Below are positions 33,279 to 41,888 of a DNA stretch of 64,000 bases, piece after piece (position 1 is the stretch's first letter; the number at the start of each line of letters is the position of its first letter). Under the pieces are notes generated by a model that was not told the DNA's origin, searched no databases, and saw only the letters and a program-made list of their open reading frames with translations. The position numbers and the translations under genes are program-made. Origin of the DNA: Bacteroides sp. (GTDB taxonomy: Bacteria > Bacteroidota > Bacteroidia > Bacteroidales > Bacteroidaceae); assembly GCF_030151085.1 (NCBI RefSeq), contig NZ_JASLER010000031.1, forward strand, positions 1 through 64,000, read 5' to 3'.

Positions 33279-34100
33279 ATGAAAAAACTAGGTATTACAG
33301 TCTTGACATTATTTTGTTTTGGTTATATGCAGGGGCAGGATGCTAATCTGTCCTCATCGAATAAAAGCAATGAGGTACAAAAGCATCAAGGCCCCTCAGG
33401 GTATGCTGGTATTACACCTGAAATGTCTGAATTCTATGAACCTGTTCCGCCTGTAGTTACTCCGGGTGTCATTTTGATGGATGGTGGCTTTACCGCACCT
33501 TCTGATGCTATTGTACTATTCGATGGCAAAGATCTCTCCGCTTGGGAAAACATGAAAGGCGAAACGGCAAAATGGAACGTACACAATGGTGTCTTTACCG
33601 TTAATAAGGAAGAAGGTGATATTCGGACCAAGCAGAAGTTTAATGACTTTCAGTTACATATTGAATGGCAGGTGCCAACTAATATAACAGGTGCAGGACA
33701 AGCGCGTGGTAACAGTGGTATTTTCCTGCAAGGCATGTATGAGTTGCAAATATTGGATAGCTATAATAATTCTACCTATACCAATGGTATGGCGGGAAGT
33801 ATCTATAAACAAAGTCGCCCTTTGGCGAATGTTATGCGCAAACCAGGTGAGTGGAACGTTTATGACATCATTTATACCGCTCCAACTTTCAAAAAAGATG
33901 GCAGCTATCGCACAAAACCTACTGTAACAGTCATTCAGAATGGCATTGTTCTGCAAAACAATACGGTAATCCTTGGTACAACAGAATGGATTGGCTTTCC
34001 GCAAGAAAGAGCGCATGGAGATGGCCCGATTATTCTGCAAAGTCATGGAGATCCTAGTGAACCAATCAGCTTTCGCAATATTTGGATACGTGAGCTATAG
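33279..34100 (+). CDS. DUF1080 (3-keto-disaccharide hydrolase-type) exported protein
   Basis: The 273-aa product has a signal peptide (MKKLGITVLTLFCFGYMQGQ) and a linker of about 50 residues. A laminarinase-like beta-jelly-roll DUF1080 domain follows: IVLFDGKDLSAWENMKGE, FNDFQLHIEWQVP, GNSGIFLQGMYELQILDSY, EWNVYDIIYTAP and PIILQSHGDPSEPISFRNIW. Members of this family have been annotated as 3-keto-disaccharide hydrolases, which act after a sugar is oxidised at C3. No obvious C3-oxidising dehydrogenase (Gfo/Idh or GMC type) is present in the window, so either the partner is elsewhere or the protein binds or cleaves something else. It lies 32 bp downstream of the CE7 gene, in the same operon. 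Confidence 0.85.
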   Translation: MKKLGITVLTLFCFGYMQGQDANLSSSNKSNEVQKHQGPSGYAGITPEMSEFYEPVPPVVTPGVILMDGGFTAPSDAIVLFDGKDLSAWENMKGETAKWNVHNGVFTVNKEEGDIRTKQKFNDFQLHIEWQVPTNITGAGQARGNSGIFLQGMYELQILDSYNNSTYTNGMAGSIYKQSRPLANVMRKPGEWNVYDIIYTAPTFKKDGSYRTKPTVTVIQNGIVLQNNTVILGTTEWIGFPQERAHGDGPIILQSHGDPSEPISFRNIWIREL

Positions 34101-34136
34101 TAAATTAAGGAATAAGCACGTCCTTCATTATCTCTT

Positions 34137-34180
34137 GATAAGATAGTATCATTTGTTTCGCAAATAGCTCCGTATCTTTG
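34137..34180 (+). promoter_or_regulatory. Regulon operator and -7 box of the GH5-GH5 operon
   Basis: GATAAGATAGTATC (34137-34150), 22 bp, then TATCTTTG (34173-34180). The ATG is at 34204. This is the best single match to the shared motif. Confidence 0.8.
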
Positions 34181-34203
34181 CATTATCGCTTAAAATAAAT
34201 AGT

Positions 34204-35496
34204 ATGAAGAAACAACTTTTCTTTTTGATAATTCTCTTGTCTTTCATTTTAGGAGCATGTACTCCGAAGCTGATAGAACACTCGTTTATTGAGGTCAATG
34301 CCGATGGTCAATTCATTCGCGACGGAAAACCTTATTATTATGTAGGTACCAATTTTTGGTACGGTGCCATCCTTGGTTCGGAAGGCGAAGGCGGTAATCG
34401 TGAACGGTTGCACAAGGAATTGGATTTCTTGAAAAGTATTGGCGTCAGCAATCTGCGTGTATTAGTGGGCGCAGATGGCAAAAACGGGGTAAAAAGCCGG
34501 GTAGAGCCTTCTTTGCAAACGGCTGCCGGTGTTTATAATGATACTATTTTAGCAGGATTAGATTATTTCATGAACGAATTGCACAAACGCGATATGACAG
34601 CTGTGCTCTACTTGAATAATTCATGGGAATGGAGCGGTGGCTATTCTGTCTATTTGCAGTGGTCGGGACATGGCGATGCAAAGGTACCTGCCATAGATGG
34701 ATGGCCTGCCTATATGGAATATGTACAGCAGTATCAACAATCGGACAGCGCGAAGGCATTGTTTGCCAATCATGTCAAGAATATTGTTACAAGAACAAAT
34801 AGGTATAATCAGATAAAGTATGTGGAAGATCCCACTATTATGTCTTGGCAAGTAGGCAATGAACCCCGCGCTTTCTCCAATGAAAATAAAGAACCTTTTG
34901 CTCGGTGGATGGCAGATGTAGCTGCCCTTATCAAGTCGCTAGATTCCAATCATCTGGTGTCTTCCGGCAGTGAAGGTATGGCAGGATGCGAAGGAGATAT
35001 CGCCCTCTATGAAAAGATACATGCCGACCCTAATTACGATTATCTGAATATCCATATCTGGCCCTATAACTGGGGATGGGTGAAAGCTGATAGCTTGACG
35101 GAACTTCTGCCGCAAGCCAAAGAAAAAACAAAGAAGTATATTGACGACCACATGGTGATAGCCAAGAAATATCATAAACCGATTGTGTTGGAAGAATTCG
35201 GTTTCCCACGCGATGGTTTTCAGTTTGCTAAAGAAACATCGACCACCGCACGTGATGCATACTATAGTTATGTGTTCGACTTAATCCGTCAGGGCCGTGA
35301 GCAGGGTGGCCTATTTGCCGGATGCAACTTCTGGGCATGGGGTGGCTTTGCCAAGCAGACTCCCGGACACGTGTTCTGGGAAAAAGGAGATGATTACACC
35401 GGAGACCCAGCACAGGAACAACAAGGCTTGAATTCAGTCTTTGCTACTGACTCTACTATAGAAATCATTAAAGCAGAAAATGAAAAACTAAAATAA
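34204..35496 (+). CDS. GH5_7-like endo-beta-1,4-mannanase lipoprotein
   Basis: Cleaves the beta-1,4-mannan backbone. The 430-aa product is a lipoprotein (SFILGACTP, lipid Cys near residue 19). The GH5 barrel shows features of mannanase subfamily 7: RDGKPYYYVGTNFWYGAILG, LDFLKSIGVSNLRVLVGADG, acid/base Glu in SWQVGNEPRAF, LNIHIWPYNWGW, nucleophile Glu in IVLEEFGFPRDG and CNFWAWGG. The lipid anchor suggests surface or periplasmic membrane location. It is co-transcribed with the next GH5 gene, 13 bp away, under a regulon promoter. Subfamily call is from motif memory, not a search. Confidence 0.9.
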   Translation: MKKQLFFLIILLSFILGACTPKLIEHSFIEVNADGQFIRDGKPYYYVGTNFWYGAILGSEGEGGNRERLHKELDFLKSIGVSNLRVLVGADGKNGVKSRVEPSLQTAAGVYNDTILAGLDYFMNELHKRDMTAVLYLNNSWEWSGGYSVYLQWSGHGDAKVPAIDGWPAYMEYVQQYQQSDSAKALFANHVKNIVTRTNRYNQIKYVEDPTIMSWQVGNEPRAFSNENKEPFARWMADVAALIKSLDSNHLVSSGSEGMAGCEGDIALYEKIHADPNYDYLNIHIWPYNWGWVKADSLTELLPQAKEKTKKYIDDHMVIAKKYHKPIVLEEFGFPRDGFQFAKETSTTARDAYYSYVFDLIRQGREQGGLFAGCNFWAWGGFAKQTPGHVFWEKGDDYTGDPAQEQQGLNSVFATDSTIEIIKAENEKLK

Positions 35497-35497
35497 T

Positions 35498-35503
35498 AGG
35501 AGG
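35498..35503 (+). promoter_or_regulatory. Strong Shine-Dalgarno site
   Basis: AGGAGG six bases before the ATG at 35510. Most genes here lack such a site, so this may set higher translation of the second GH5. Confidence 0.6.
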
Positions 35504-35509
35504 TATATT

Positions 35510-36466
35510 ATGAGAACCACAAAAATGATCGGCTTGCTTATTTTGTTTTGTATTACGTTATGTTGTGAAGCATCAACAATCTCTGCGAAGAAAAATGGAA
35601 ATTTGTCAGTAAAGGGTACTACCTTGGTGAACGAACAGGGAGAGACGGTAGTATTGAAAGGTATTAGTTATGGCTGGCATAATTGGTGGCCTCGTTTCTA
35701 TAATGCCTCTACTGTAGATTACTTTGCTAACTCATGGGGCGCTTCTGTGGTGCGTGCTGCCATAGGAGTGGACCCTGATGATGGTTACATTCAGAATCCC
35801 GAGAAAGCTTTGGCTTGTGTACAGTCTGTAGCCGACGCTGCCATTGCTAATGATATTTATGTAATTATCGACTGGCATAGCCATCATATCCGTTTGGAAG
35901 AGGCAAAACAATTCTTTACTCAAATGGCAACTCGTTATAAAAATGTGCCCAATGTGATTTATGAGATTTTCAATGAGCCCGTAGATGATAGCTGGGATGC
36001 TGTAAAAGACTATTCGATAGAAATCATCAAAACGATACGAGCTATAGAACCGAATGCCATTATCCTAGTGGGTACTCCTCATTGGGATCAAGATATACAT
36101 TTGGCTGCCGATTCTCCTATTACCGGCTATAATAATATAATGTATACTCTGCATTTCTATGCCAATACTCACAAACAATTTTTGCGTGACCGGGGTGATT
36201 ATGCTCTAAGCAAGGGATTACCTTTGTTTGTTTCAGAATGTGCCGGTATGGAAGCTTCTGGAGATGGAGCTGTGAATAACGAAGAATGGAATGCCTGGTT
36301 GGATTGGATGCAACAAAATTCTATTAGTTGGGTAGCTTGGTCTATATCAGACAAAAATGAAACCTGTTCTATGATTAAACCATCCGGTTCTTCCGAAGGT
36401 AATTGGAAGGCTGAGGATTTAAAAGAATGGGGACAAATAGTACAGGAAGAATTGATGAAAAAATAA
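35510..36466 (+). CDS. GH5_2-like endo-beta-1,4-glucanase
   Basis: Secreted endoglucanase-type enzyme, 318 aa, with signal peptide MRTTKMIGLLILFCITLCCEA. The GH5 subfamily 2 pattern is visible: VNEQGETVVLKGISYGWHNW, VRAAIGVDPDDGY, VIIDWHSHHI, acid/base Glu in YEIFNEPVDD, YTLHFYANTHKQFLRDRGDY and nucleophile Glu in PLFVSECAG. ISWVAWSISDKNETCSMIKP follows. The residues after the nucleophile are Cys-Ala-Gly where Phe/Trp-Gly is usual. Together with the mannanases this points to a mixed glucomannan substrate; cleavage of mannan by this subfamily member cannot be excluded. Confidence 0.9.
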   Translation: MRTTKMIGLLILFCITLCCEASTISAKKNGNLSVKGTTLVNEQGETVVLKGISYGWHNWWPRFYNASTVDYFANSWGASVVRAAIGVDPDDGYIQNPEKALACVQSVADAAIANDIYVIIDWHSHHIRLEEAKQFFTQMATRYKNVPNVIYEIFNEPVDDSWDAVKDYSIEIIKTIRAIEPNAIILVGTPHWDQDIHLAADSPITGYNNIMYTLHFYANTHKQFLRDRGDYALSKGLPLFVSECAGMEASGDGAVNNEEWNAWLDWMQQNSISWVAWSISDKNETCSMIKPSGSSEGNWKAEDLKEWGQIVQEELMKK

Positions 36467-36815
36467 GCCTTCCTCTGTCTTATATTTAAATAATTATTGA
36501 ATATAGCTAAATTTTAATGAGCTTTTGCTTAAGTTTTAAGCAAGTATCATTATATGATAAAATAGTGTCTATATAAGCTATTTTATTATCCTATTTTTGT
36601 GTATTCCAAGGGAATTTAGATTGTAAGAATACTATAAATGTTTAACCATTAAATGAAATGAAAAATGCCTATGAGAAAGAAAAAACCTATTCTCAAAGTA
36701 CTATCCTCCTTTTTTAATAAGGTCTATTTGCTTCCGAAAGATAGTTTAACCTTATGAGTAAAACGGTAGTTGCCACTTGGTAATGCCAATCCATTAATCT
36801 AAGAAAAATACAAGT
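36467..36815 (+). promoter_or_regulatory. Intergenic region: regulon promoter and long leader of first susC
   Basis: No gene. It contains the operator GATAAAATAGTGTC at 36556-36569, a second half-site AGTATC at 36543-36548 (21-bp period) and the -7 box TATTTTTG at 36592-36599, again 22 bp from the operator. A leader of about 210 nt follows. The last 179 nt (36637-36815) resemble the leader of the second susC. A hairpin GTTGCC-ACTT-GGTAAT lies at 36769-36784. Confidence 0.78.
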
Positions 36816-39800
36816 ATGAATTTGAATTTCAGAAAAACAGCGCTGCTTGTGGGCGTATGTTCGGCTTTTAGCTTGGGATATACTCCGCAACTTTTGGCTG
36901 CATCGGTCGATGCAATTGAATCTGTGCAGCAGACAAGAAAAATCACAGGTACTGTAAATGATGCTTTAGGCCCTATTATTGGTGCTAATGTGCTAGAAAA
37001 GGGTACAACTAATGGTATAATTACCGATGTAAATGGTAATTTTACGCTAAACGTAAAGCCTGGTGCTACTATTATTGTTTCTTTTATAGGTTATGTAAGC
37101 CAGGAAATGAAAATTACTAACCAAACTAAACTGGATATAACATTGAAGGAAGATGCCGAGATGTTGGATGAAGTGGTGGTAGTGGGTTACGGTACGATGA
37201 AAAAGAGTGACCTTTCAGGTGCTTCGGTTTCCATGGGCGAAGATAAAATAAAAGGTTCTATTATTACCAATCTTGACCAATCATTGCAGGGACGTGCTGC
37301 AGGTGTAACGGCAGTTACAACTTCCGGTGCCCCGGGCTCTTCTTCTTCTATTCGTGTACGTGGGCAGGCTACTATCAATGCTAATGCCGAACCACTGTAT
37401 GTTGTCGATGGTGTCATAGTGCAAGGACAAGGTAACAGTGGTGCCGATTTTGGTCTAGGCGATCGTTTAGGCAACGGTAAAGTTTCTACAATATCTCCGT
37501 TATCTACCATCAATCCTGCAGATATTGTCAGCATGGAAATTTTGAAGGATGCTTCCGCAACTGCTATCTATGGTGCTCAAGGTGCAAATGGTGTTGTATT
37601 GATCACGACTAAACGTGGTAAAGCGGGTGAGGCTAAATTCTCATACGATGGTATGGTGGCTGCCCAGAGGCAAACCAAACGTCTTGATTTGTTGAATTTA
37701 CGTGATTTTGCGAATTATTATAATGACATAGTAAATCAAGGTTATGTAAAAGAAAACACAAATTACTCTGATCCTTCTATATTGGGTGCTGGTACGAATT
37801 GGCAAGATGCTGTTTTCCAAACGGCTCTTCAACATCAACATCAGATTTCGGCTCAAGGTGGTACGGAGAAAATTCAATACTATGTTTCAGGATCTTATAT
37901 GGATCAGGATGGTACAATCATTGGATCGAACTTTGATCGTTACAGTTTCCGTGCCAATTTGGATGCACAGTTGAAGAAATGGTTGAAGTTAGGCTTGAGT
38001 GCTACTTATTCTTCAACGAATGAAAATTTGAAACTAGCTGATAGTTCTGAGGGTATTATTAATTATTCATTGACTACTCTTCCTGACATACCCATTTATA
38101 ATGTAGATGGAAGTTATGCCACAGTAGTACGTGAAGGTTGGACAAATCCGAATCCTGTAGCTATGGCTATGTTGGATGAAATCTTGTTGAAGCGTCAAAA
38201 ATTGACTGGTAATATATTCTTTGAAGTCACTCCGATTAAAAATTTGGTTTGGCATGCAGAGTTAGGTTATGACATCAGTGCTTCCAGAGGTGAGACTTGG
38301 CGTCCTACTGTTGATCTTGGAGGTTGGAAGCGTACCTCTAATGATAGTCGTATTCAAAAAAATAGTTCTTTGTTTTGGCAGTTGAAGAATTATGTAACTT
38401 ATTCAGGTAGCATTGGACAGCATTCATTTACAGGTATGATTGGTCAGGAGTGTTGGGAAAATAGCTACGATTACAATAGTGTGTATAACACGGCACTACC
38501 TTCAAATGTAGTGCATAATCCTGCATTAGGTACCGGTACTCCGCAGATTAATGCTGGTTTTGGTAGTGGATCTATGGCCTCTTTCTTCACTCGTTTAAAC
38601 TATAATTATGGCGACCGTTATTTGGCTACTTATACTTATCGTTATGATGGCTCTTCCAATTTCGGTCCTGATAATCGTTGGGCAGGCTTCCACTCCGCAG
38701 CTGTATCCTGGCGTTTCTCTAATGAAAAATTCTTTGAGTCATTGCGAAGTGTTATCAGCAATGGTAAATTGCGTATCGGTTGGGGACAAACAGGTAACTC
38801 TAATATCGGTGGCTATGCGTGGGGTTCTGCTATCACTCGTATGCCTTCAGGTTTGGGCATAGGTTATCGTCCTGCTAATATTGCCAATACATCTATCAAG
38901 TGGGAATCTCAAGAACAGTGGAATGTTGGTATAGACTTGGGCTTTATTCAGGATCGTATCAATTTGACTTTAGATTGGTATAAGAAGACTTCAAATGATA
39001 TGTTGATGCCGCTTCAATTGCCTTCTTACATGGGAACACAGGGTAATGGTTCGTCAGCCTTGGCTGCTCCGAAGGGTAACTATGGAAGTATTGAAAATAC
39101 CGGTATTGAAGTGACTTTGAATACACATCCTATTGTGGGCAGATTTGAATGGGATAGTGACTTACAGATATCTTTCAATAAGAATAAGCTGAAAGCACTT
39201 TCCGGGACTACAAGTGCAGCTATCATTGGTTACGGTCAGTGGAGTGATGTAGTGAGTCTTTCAGAAGTTGGATCCTCTCTTTATAATTTCTATGGTTATG
39301 TGACTGACGGTGTATATCAAAATCTTGAGGATATTCAAAACTCACCGAAGACCGCTGCTTATCCATTCCTTAAAGATAGTGACGGTAAAATTATGCGTGA
39401 TGCGGATGGTAATGTATTGCAAGCTGATGCCAGCAAATTCAATCGTGGTAATACGGTTTGGGTAGGTGACTTGAAGTATAAAGACCTCAATGGTGACGGC
39501 ATTATTGACGAAAATGACCGCACAAATATTGGTTCGCCAATGCCGAAATTTACATTTGGTTGGACTAATACGTTCCGTTATAAAAACTTTGATTTAAGTG
39601 TCTTTATTAATGGATCGGTTGGCAATAAAGTAATGAACTATATGAGTATCAATCTTACGCACATGAATTCAGCTTGGACTAATCAACTGGCAAAAGTGAA
39701 TGACCATGCTGTGATTACACCGATAAATGCAGATATTGCTGCCGCTGCTGGAACAGGGTGGTATTATGATATTGCCAATTCTCAAGTGGCTAATCCTAAC

Positions 39801-40124
39801 GCTGCTTTACCACGTGTGACATTGAATGATCCGAATGATAATGATCGTATCAGTGATCGTTATATTGAAGATGGATCGTATGTACGTTTAAAAAATATAA
39901 CTTTGGGCTATACTTTACCGAAAAAGATAATTAATAAGTGGGGCTTGGAGAATTTACGTGTCTATGCCAATATTCAAAATTTGTTGACCATTACAGGTTA
40001 CGATGGTTATGATCCTGAAATTGGCGCTAGTACAGCGGATTCACAAGGTTATACTTATGGCTTGGATAATGGTCGCTATCCTTCTCCGACAGTATATTCT
40101 TTCGGCTTGAATATTTCATTCTAA
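36816..40124 (+). CDS. SusC-like TonB-dependent outer-membrane transporter, first copy
   Basis: Imports oligosaccharides across the outer membrane with SusD. The 1102-aa product has an N-terminal signal segment (about 1-30), a carboxypeptidase-regulatory-like domain (about 42-115; ITGTVNDALGPIIGANVLEK), a TonB box region and plug (about 120-260). The plug shows MLDEVVVVGYGTMKKSDLSG, GRAAGVTAVTTSGAPGSSSS, IRVRGQ and MEILKDASATAIYGAQGANG. A 22-strand-type barrel ends YSFGLNISF. It opens an operon with SusD, two surface lipoproteins and GH26. The first 110 residues are nearly identical to those of the second SusC, while the plug and barrel diverge, which suggests distinct ligands. Confidence 0.95.
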   Translation: MNLNFRKTALLVGVCSAFSLGYTPQLLAASVDAIESVQQTRKITGTVNDALGPIIGANVLEKGTTNGIITDVNGNFTLNVKPGATIIVSFIGYVSQEMKITNQTKLDITLKEDAEMLDEVVVVGYGTMKKSDLSGASVSMGEDKIKGSIITNLDQSLQGRAAGVTAVTTSGAPGSSSSIRVRGQATINANAEPLYVVDGVIVQGQGNSGADFGLGDRLGNGKVSTISPLSTINPADIVSMEILKDASATAIYGAQGANGVVLITTKRGKAGEAKFSYDGMVAAQRQTKRLDLLNLRDFANYYNDIVNQGYVKENTNYSDPSILGAGTNWQDAVFQTALQHQHQISAQGGTEKIQYYVSGSYMDQDGTIIGSNFDRYSFRANLDAQLKKWLKLGLSATYSSTNENLKLADSSEGIINYSLTTLPDIPIYNVDGSYATVVREGWTNPNPVAMAMLDEILLKRQKLTGNIFFEVTPIKNLVWHAELGYDISASRGETWRPTVDLGGWKRTSNDSRIQKNSSLFWQLKNYVTYSGSIGQHSFTGMIGQECWENSYDYNSVYNTALPSNVVHNPALGTGTPQINAGFGSGSMASFFTRLNYNYGDRYLATYTYRYDGSSNFGPDNRWAGFHSAAVSWRFSNEKFFESLRSVISNGKLRIGWGQTGNSNIGGYAWGSAITRMPSGLGIGYRPANIANTSIKWESQEQWNVGIDLGFIQDRINLTLDWYKKTSNDMLMPLQLPSYMGTQGNGSSALAAPKGNYGSIENTGIEVTLNTHPIVGRFEWDSDLQISFNKNKLKALSGTTSAAIIGYGQWSDVVSLSEVGSSLYNFYGYVTDGVYQNLEDIQNSPKTAAYPFLKDSDGKIMRDADGNVLQADASKFNRGNTVWVGDLKYKDLNGDGIIDENDRTNIGSPMPKFTFGWTNTFRYKNFDLSVFINGSVGNKVMNYMSINLTHMNSAWTNQLAKVNDHAVITPINADIAAAAGTGWYYDIANSQVANPNAALPRVTLNDPNDNDRISDRYIEDGSYVRLKNITLGYTLPKKIINKWGLENLRVYANIQNLLTITGYDGYDPEIGASTADSQGYTYGLDNGRYPSPTVYSFGLNISF

Positions 40125-40142
40125 ACTATAAACTGTAGAAAT

Positions 40143-41870
40143 ATGAAAATAAGTAATATAAAATATTGGGCAGCAGCTTCCATTCTGTGTATGGGGTTGA
40201 TTTCTTGCGAAGACTTTCTTGATCGTCCTACTGAAGATAACTATAATGTAGGTACGTTTTATCAAAATGACGAACAGTGTGTTCAAGGAGTGAACTACAT
40301 GTATAACTCTCCATGGTATGACTTTCAACGTGGTTTCCTAAAAATAGGTGAGGTATTCTCCGGAAATATGTATTGGGGATCCAGCCCCTATTTGAACTTC
40401 TCTGTGAATGGTACAGATCAGGATTTGATAAACATGGCTTATTCTCTTTGGGCTGTGAATGGTCATGCCAATACTGTTTATACCAATTTGAAGTCTGCTA
40501 AAGCTTCTGATGCAGTGAGGAATCAGTGTATGGGCGAATGCTTGGCATGGAAAGCTATGGCTTACTTTTTCCTAGTTCGTACTTTTGGTGAAGTTCCTAT
40601 TATTCATGACAACAATGCGGAATTGACTGCCGGTACTTATAACGAAAAGTATAAAGTGAAGCGTGAGAATGTATATGAGTATATTTTGTTGACATTGGAG
40701 AAAGCACTAGAATTGCTTCCTATGCATAGTGATCCAGGACGTATTGATTATTATGCAGCAGAAGCATTAATGGCTAAGGTATATTTAACTCGTTCGGGTT
40801 TGAATCAGAATGGAACTCGTAATCAAGCTGATTTGGATAAAGCAGCCGAATTAGCTAAAGATGTGATTGATCATTCCGGTCGTCATTTAATGGAGGTCTA
40901 TTCAGATATTTTCCGGTTGGAGAACAATAAGAGTGAAGAGTCTTTAATGGCATGGCATTGGACAGTTTCAAGTCAGTGGACTTCTCAGAATACCCTTCAA
41001 AGCGATATTGCTATGGTCGGTTTTGATGAGTTTGGTGATTGCTGGGGTGGCTATGTTGGTCCATCTGTAGATTTACAAACAGCTTTTGGCGTAGATGCAT
41101 TGGTTAGTCCGGAGAATCGTTCGGACGTGGATGTTCGTCGTAAGGCAACAATGATGATGGTTGGTGATAAATATGAATATTTTTGGAAAGACAAGGGTGG
41201 CTTCGATTATTTGAAGTTTATTTACGATAAAGATAACTACGGTGCAGGTGGCCCTGGTGGAACATACCAGTCTAATTCAGGCGCTAATTGCGTGAAGCAT
41301 TTATATGGCAATGCCAACGATCATATTACGGGATTGGGAGTGTCGGCCGACCGTATGGCCAGTGGCGTGAGTACGCATATCCTTCGTTTGTCAGATGTCT
41401 ATCTGATTTATGCGGAAGCTGTTTTAGGTAATGCGTCTTCTACCACCGATGTAGGTGCATTGGCTGCATTTAATGCTGTTCGTAGCCGTGGGAAGTTGGC
41501 TGCATCGCCATTGACTACTCTTACTTTTGATGATATTTGGAAAGAACGCCGGTTGGAGCTTGCCTTAGAAGGAGACCGTTGGTATGATTATGTACGCCTA
41601 TCTTATTATAATCCGGAACGTGCAATTAGCGAATTGAAAGCACAACGGCGTAATGAATACTATGGATTGGATGCTCTCTATAAACCTTATTATGAATCCG
41701 GACAATGGTCATATGATCCGAAGGAAGTACGTTACAACTCTGATACGGAAGCTCCTAATGTTACGATTGATAGCTTTACATTGCCATTCCCTACAGAAGA
41801 TGTGGTCTTTAATCCGCATTTGCTTGAACCGGCAATAAACGTAGATGTTCGTAGCGAATTTAGTTACTAA
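40143..41870 (+). CDS. SusD-like glycan-binding lipoprotein, first copy
   Basis: Surface lid protein that binds glycan and pairs with SusC. The 575-aa product is a lipoprotein (GLISCEDFLDRPTEDN, lipid Cys near residue 22). The SusD pattern is seen in NDEQCVQGVNYMYNSP, the helical repeat region CLAWKAMAYFFLVRTFGEVP and ALMAKVYLTRSG. The C-terminal RagB/SusD domain has LRLSDVYLIYAEAVLG, AFNAVRSRG, IWKERRLELALEGDRWYDYV and the ending TLPFPTEDVVFNPHL. It lies 18 bp after susC and 18 bp before the next lipoprotein gene. Confidence 0.95.
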   Translation: MKISNIKYWAAASILCMGLISCEDFLDRPTEDNYNVGTFYQNDEQCVQGVNYMYNSPWYDFQRGFLKIGEVFSGNMYWGSSPYLNFSVNGTDQDLINMAYSLWAVNGHANTVYTNLKSAKASDAVRNQCMGECLAWKAMAYFFLVRTFGEVPIIHDNNAELTAGTYNEKYKVKRENVYEYILLTLEKALELLPMHSDPGRIDYYAAEALMAKVYLTRSGLNQNGTRNQADLDKAAELAKDVIDHSGRHLMEVYSDIFRLENNKSEESLMAWHWTVSSQWTSQNTLQSDIAMVGFDEFGDCWGGYVGPSVDLQTAFGVDALVSPENRSDVDVRRKATMMMVGDKYEYFWKDKGGFDYLKFIYDKDNYGAGGPGGTYQSNSGANCVKHLYGNANDHITGLGVSADRMASGVSTHILRLSDVYLIYAEAVLGNASSTTDVGALAAFNAVRSRGKLAASPLTTLTFDDIWKERRLELALEGDRWYDYVRLSYYNPERAISELKAQRRNEYYGLDALYKPYYESGQWSYDPKEVRYNSDTEAPNVTIDSFTLPFPTEDVVFNPHLLEPAINVDVRSEFSY

Positions 41871-41888
41871 TCTTAATACGAAAAAACA

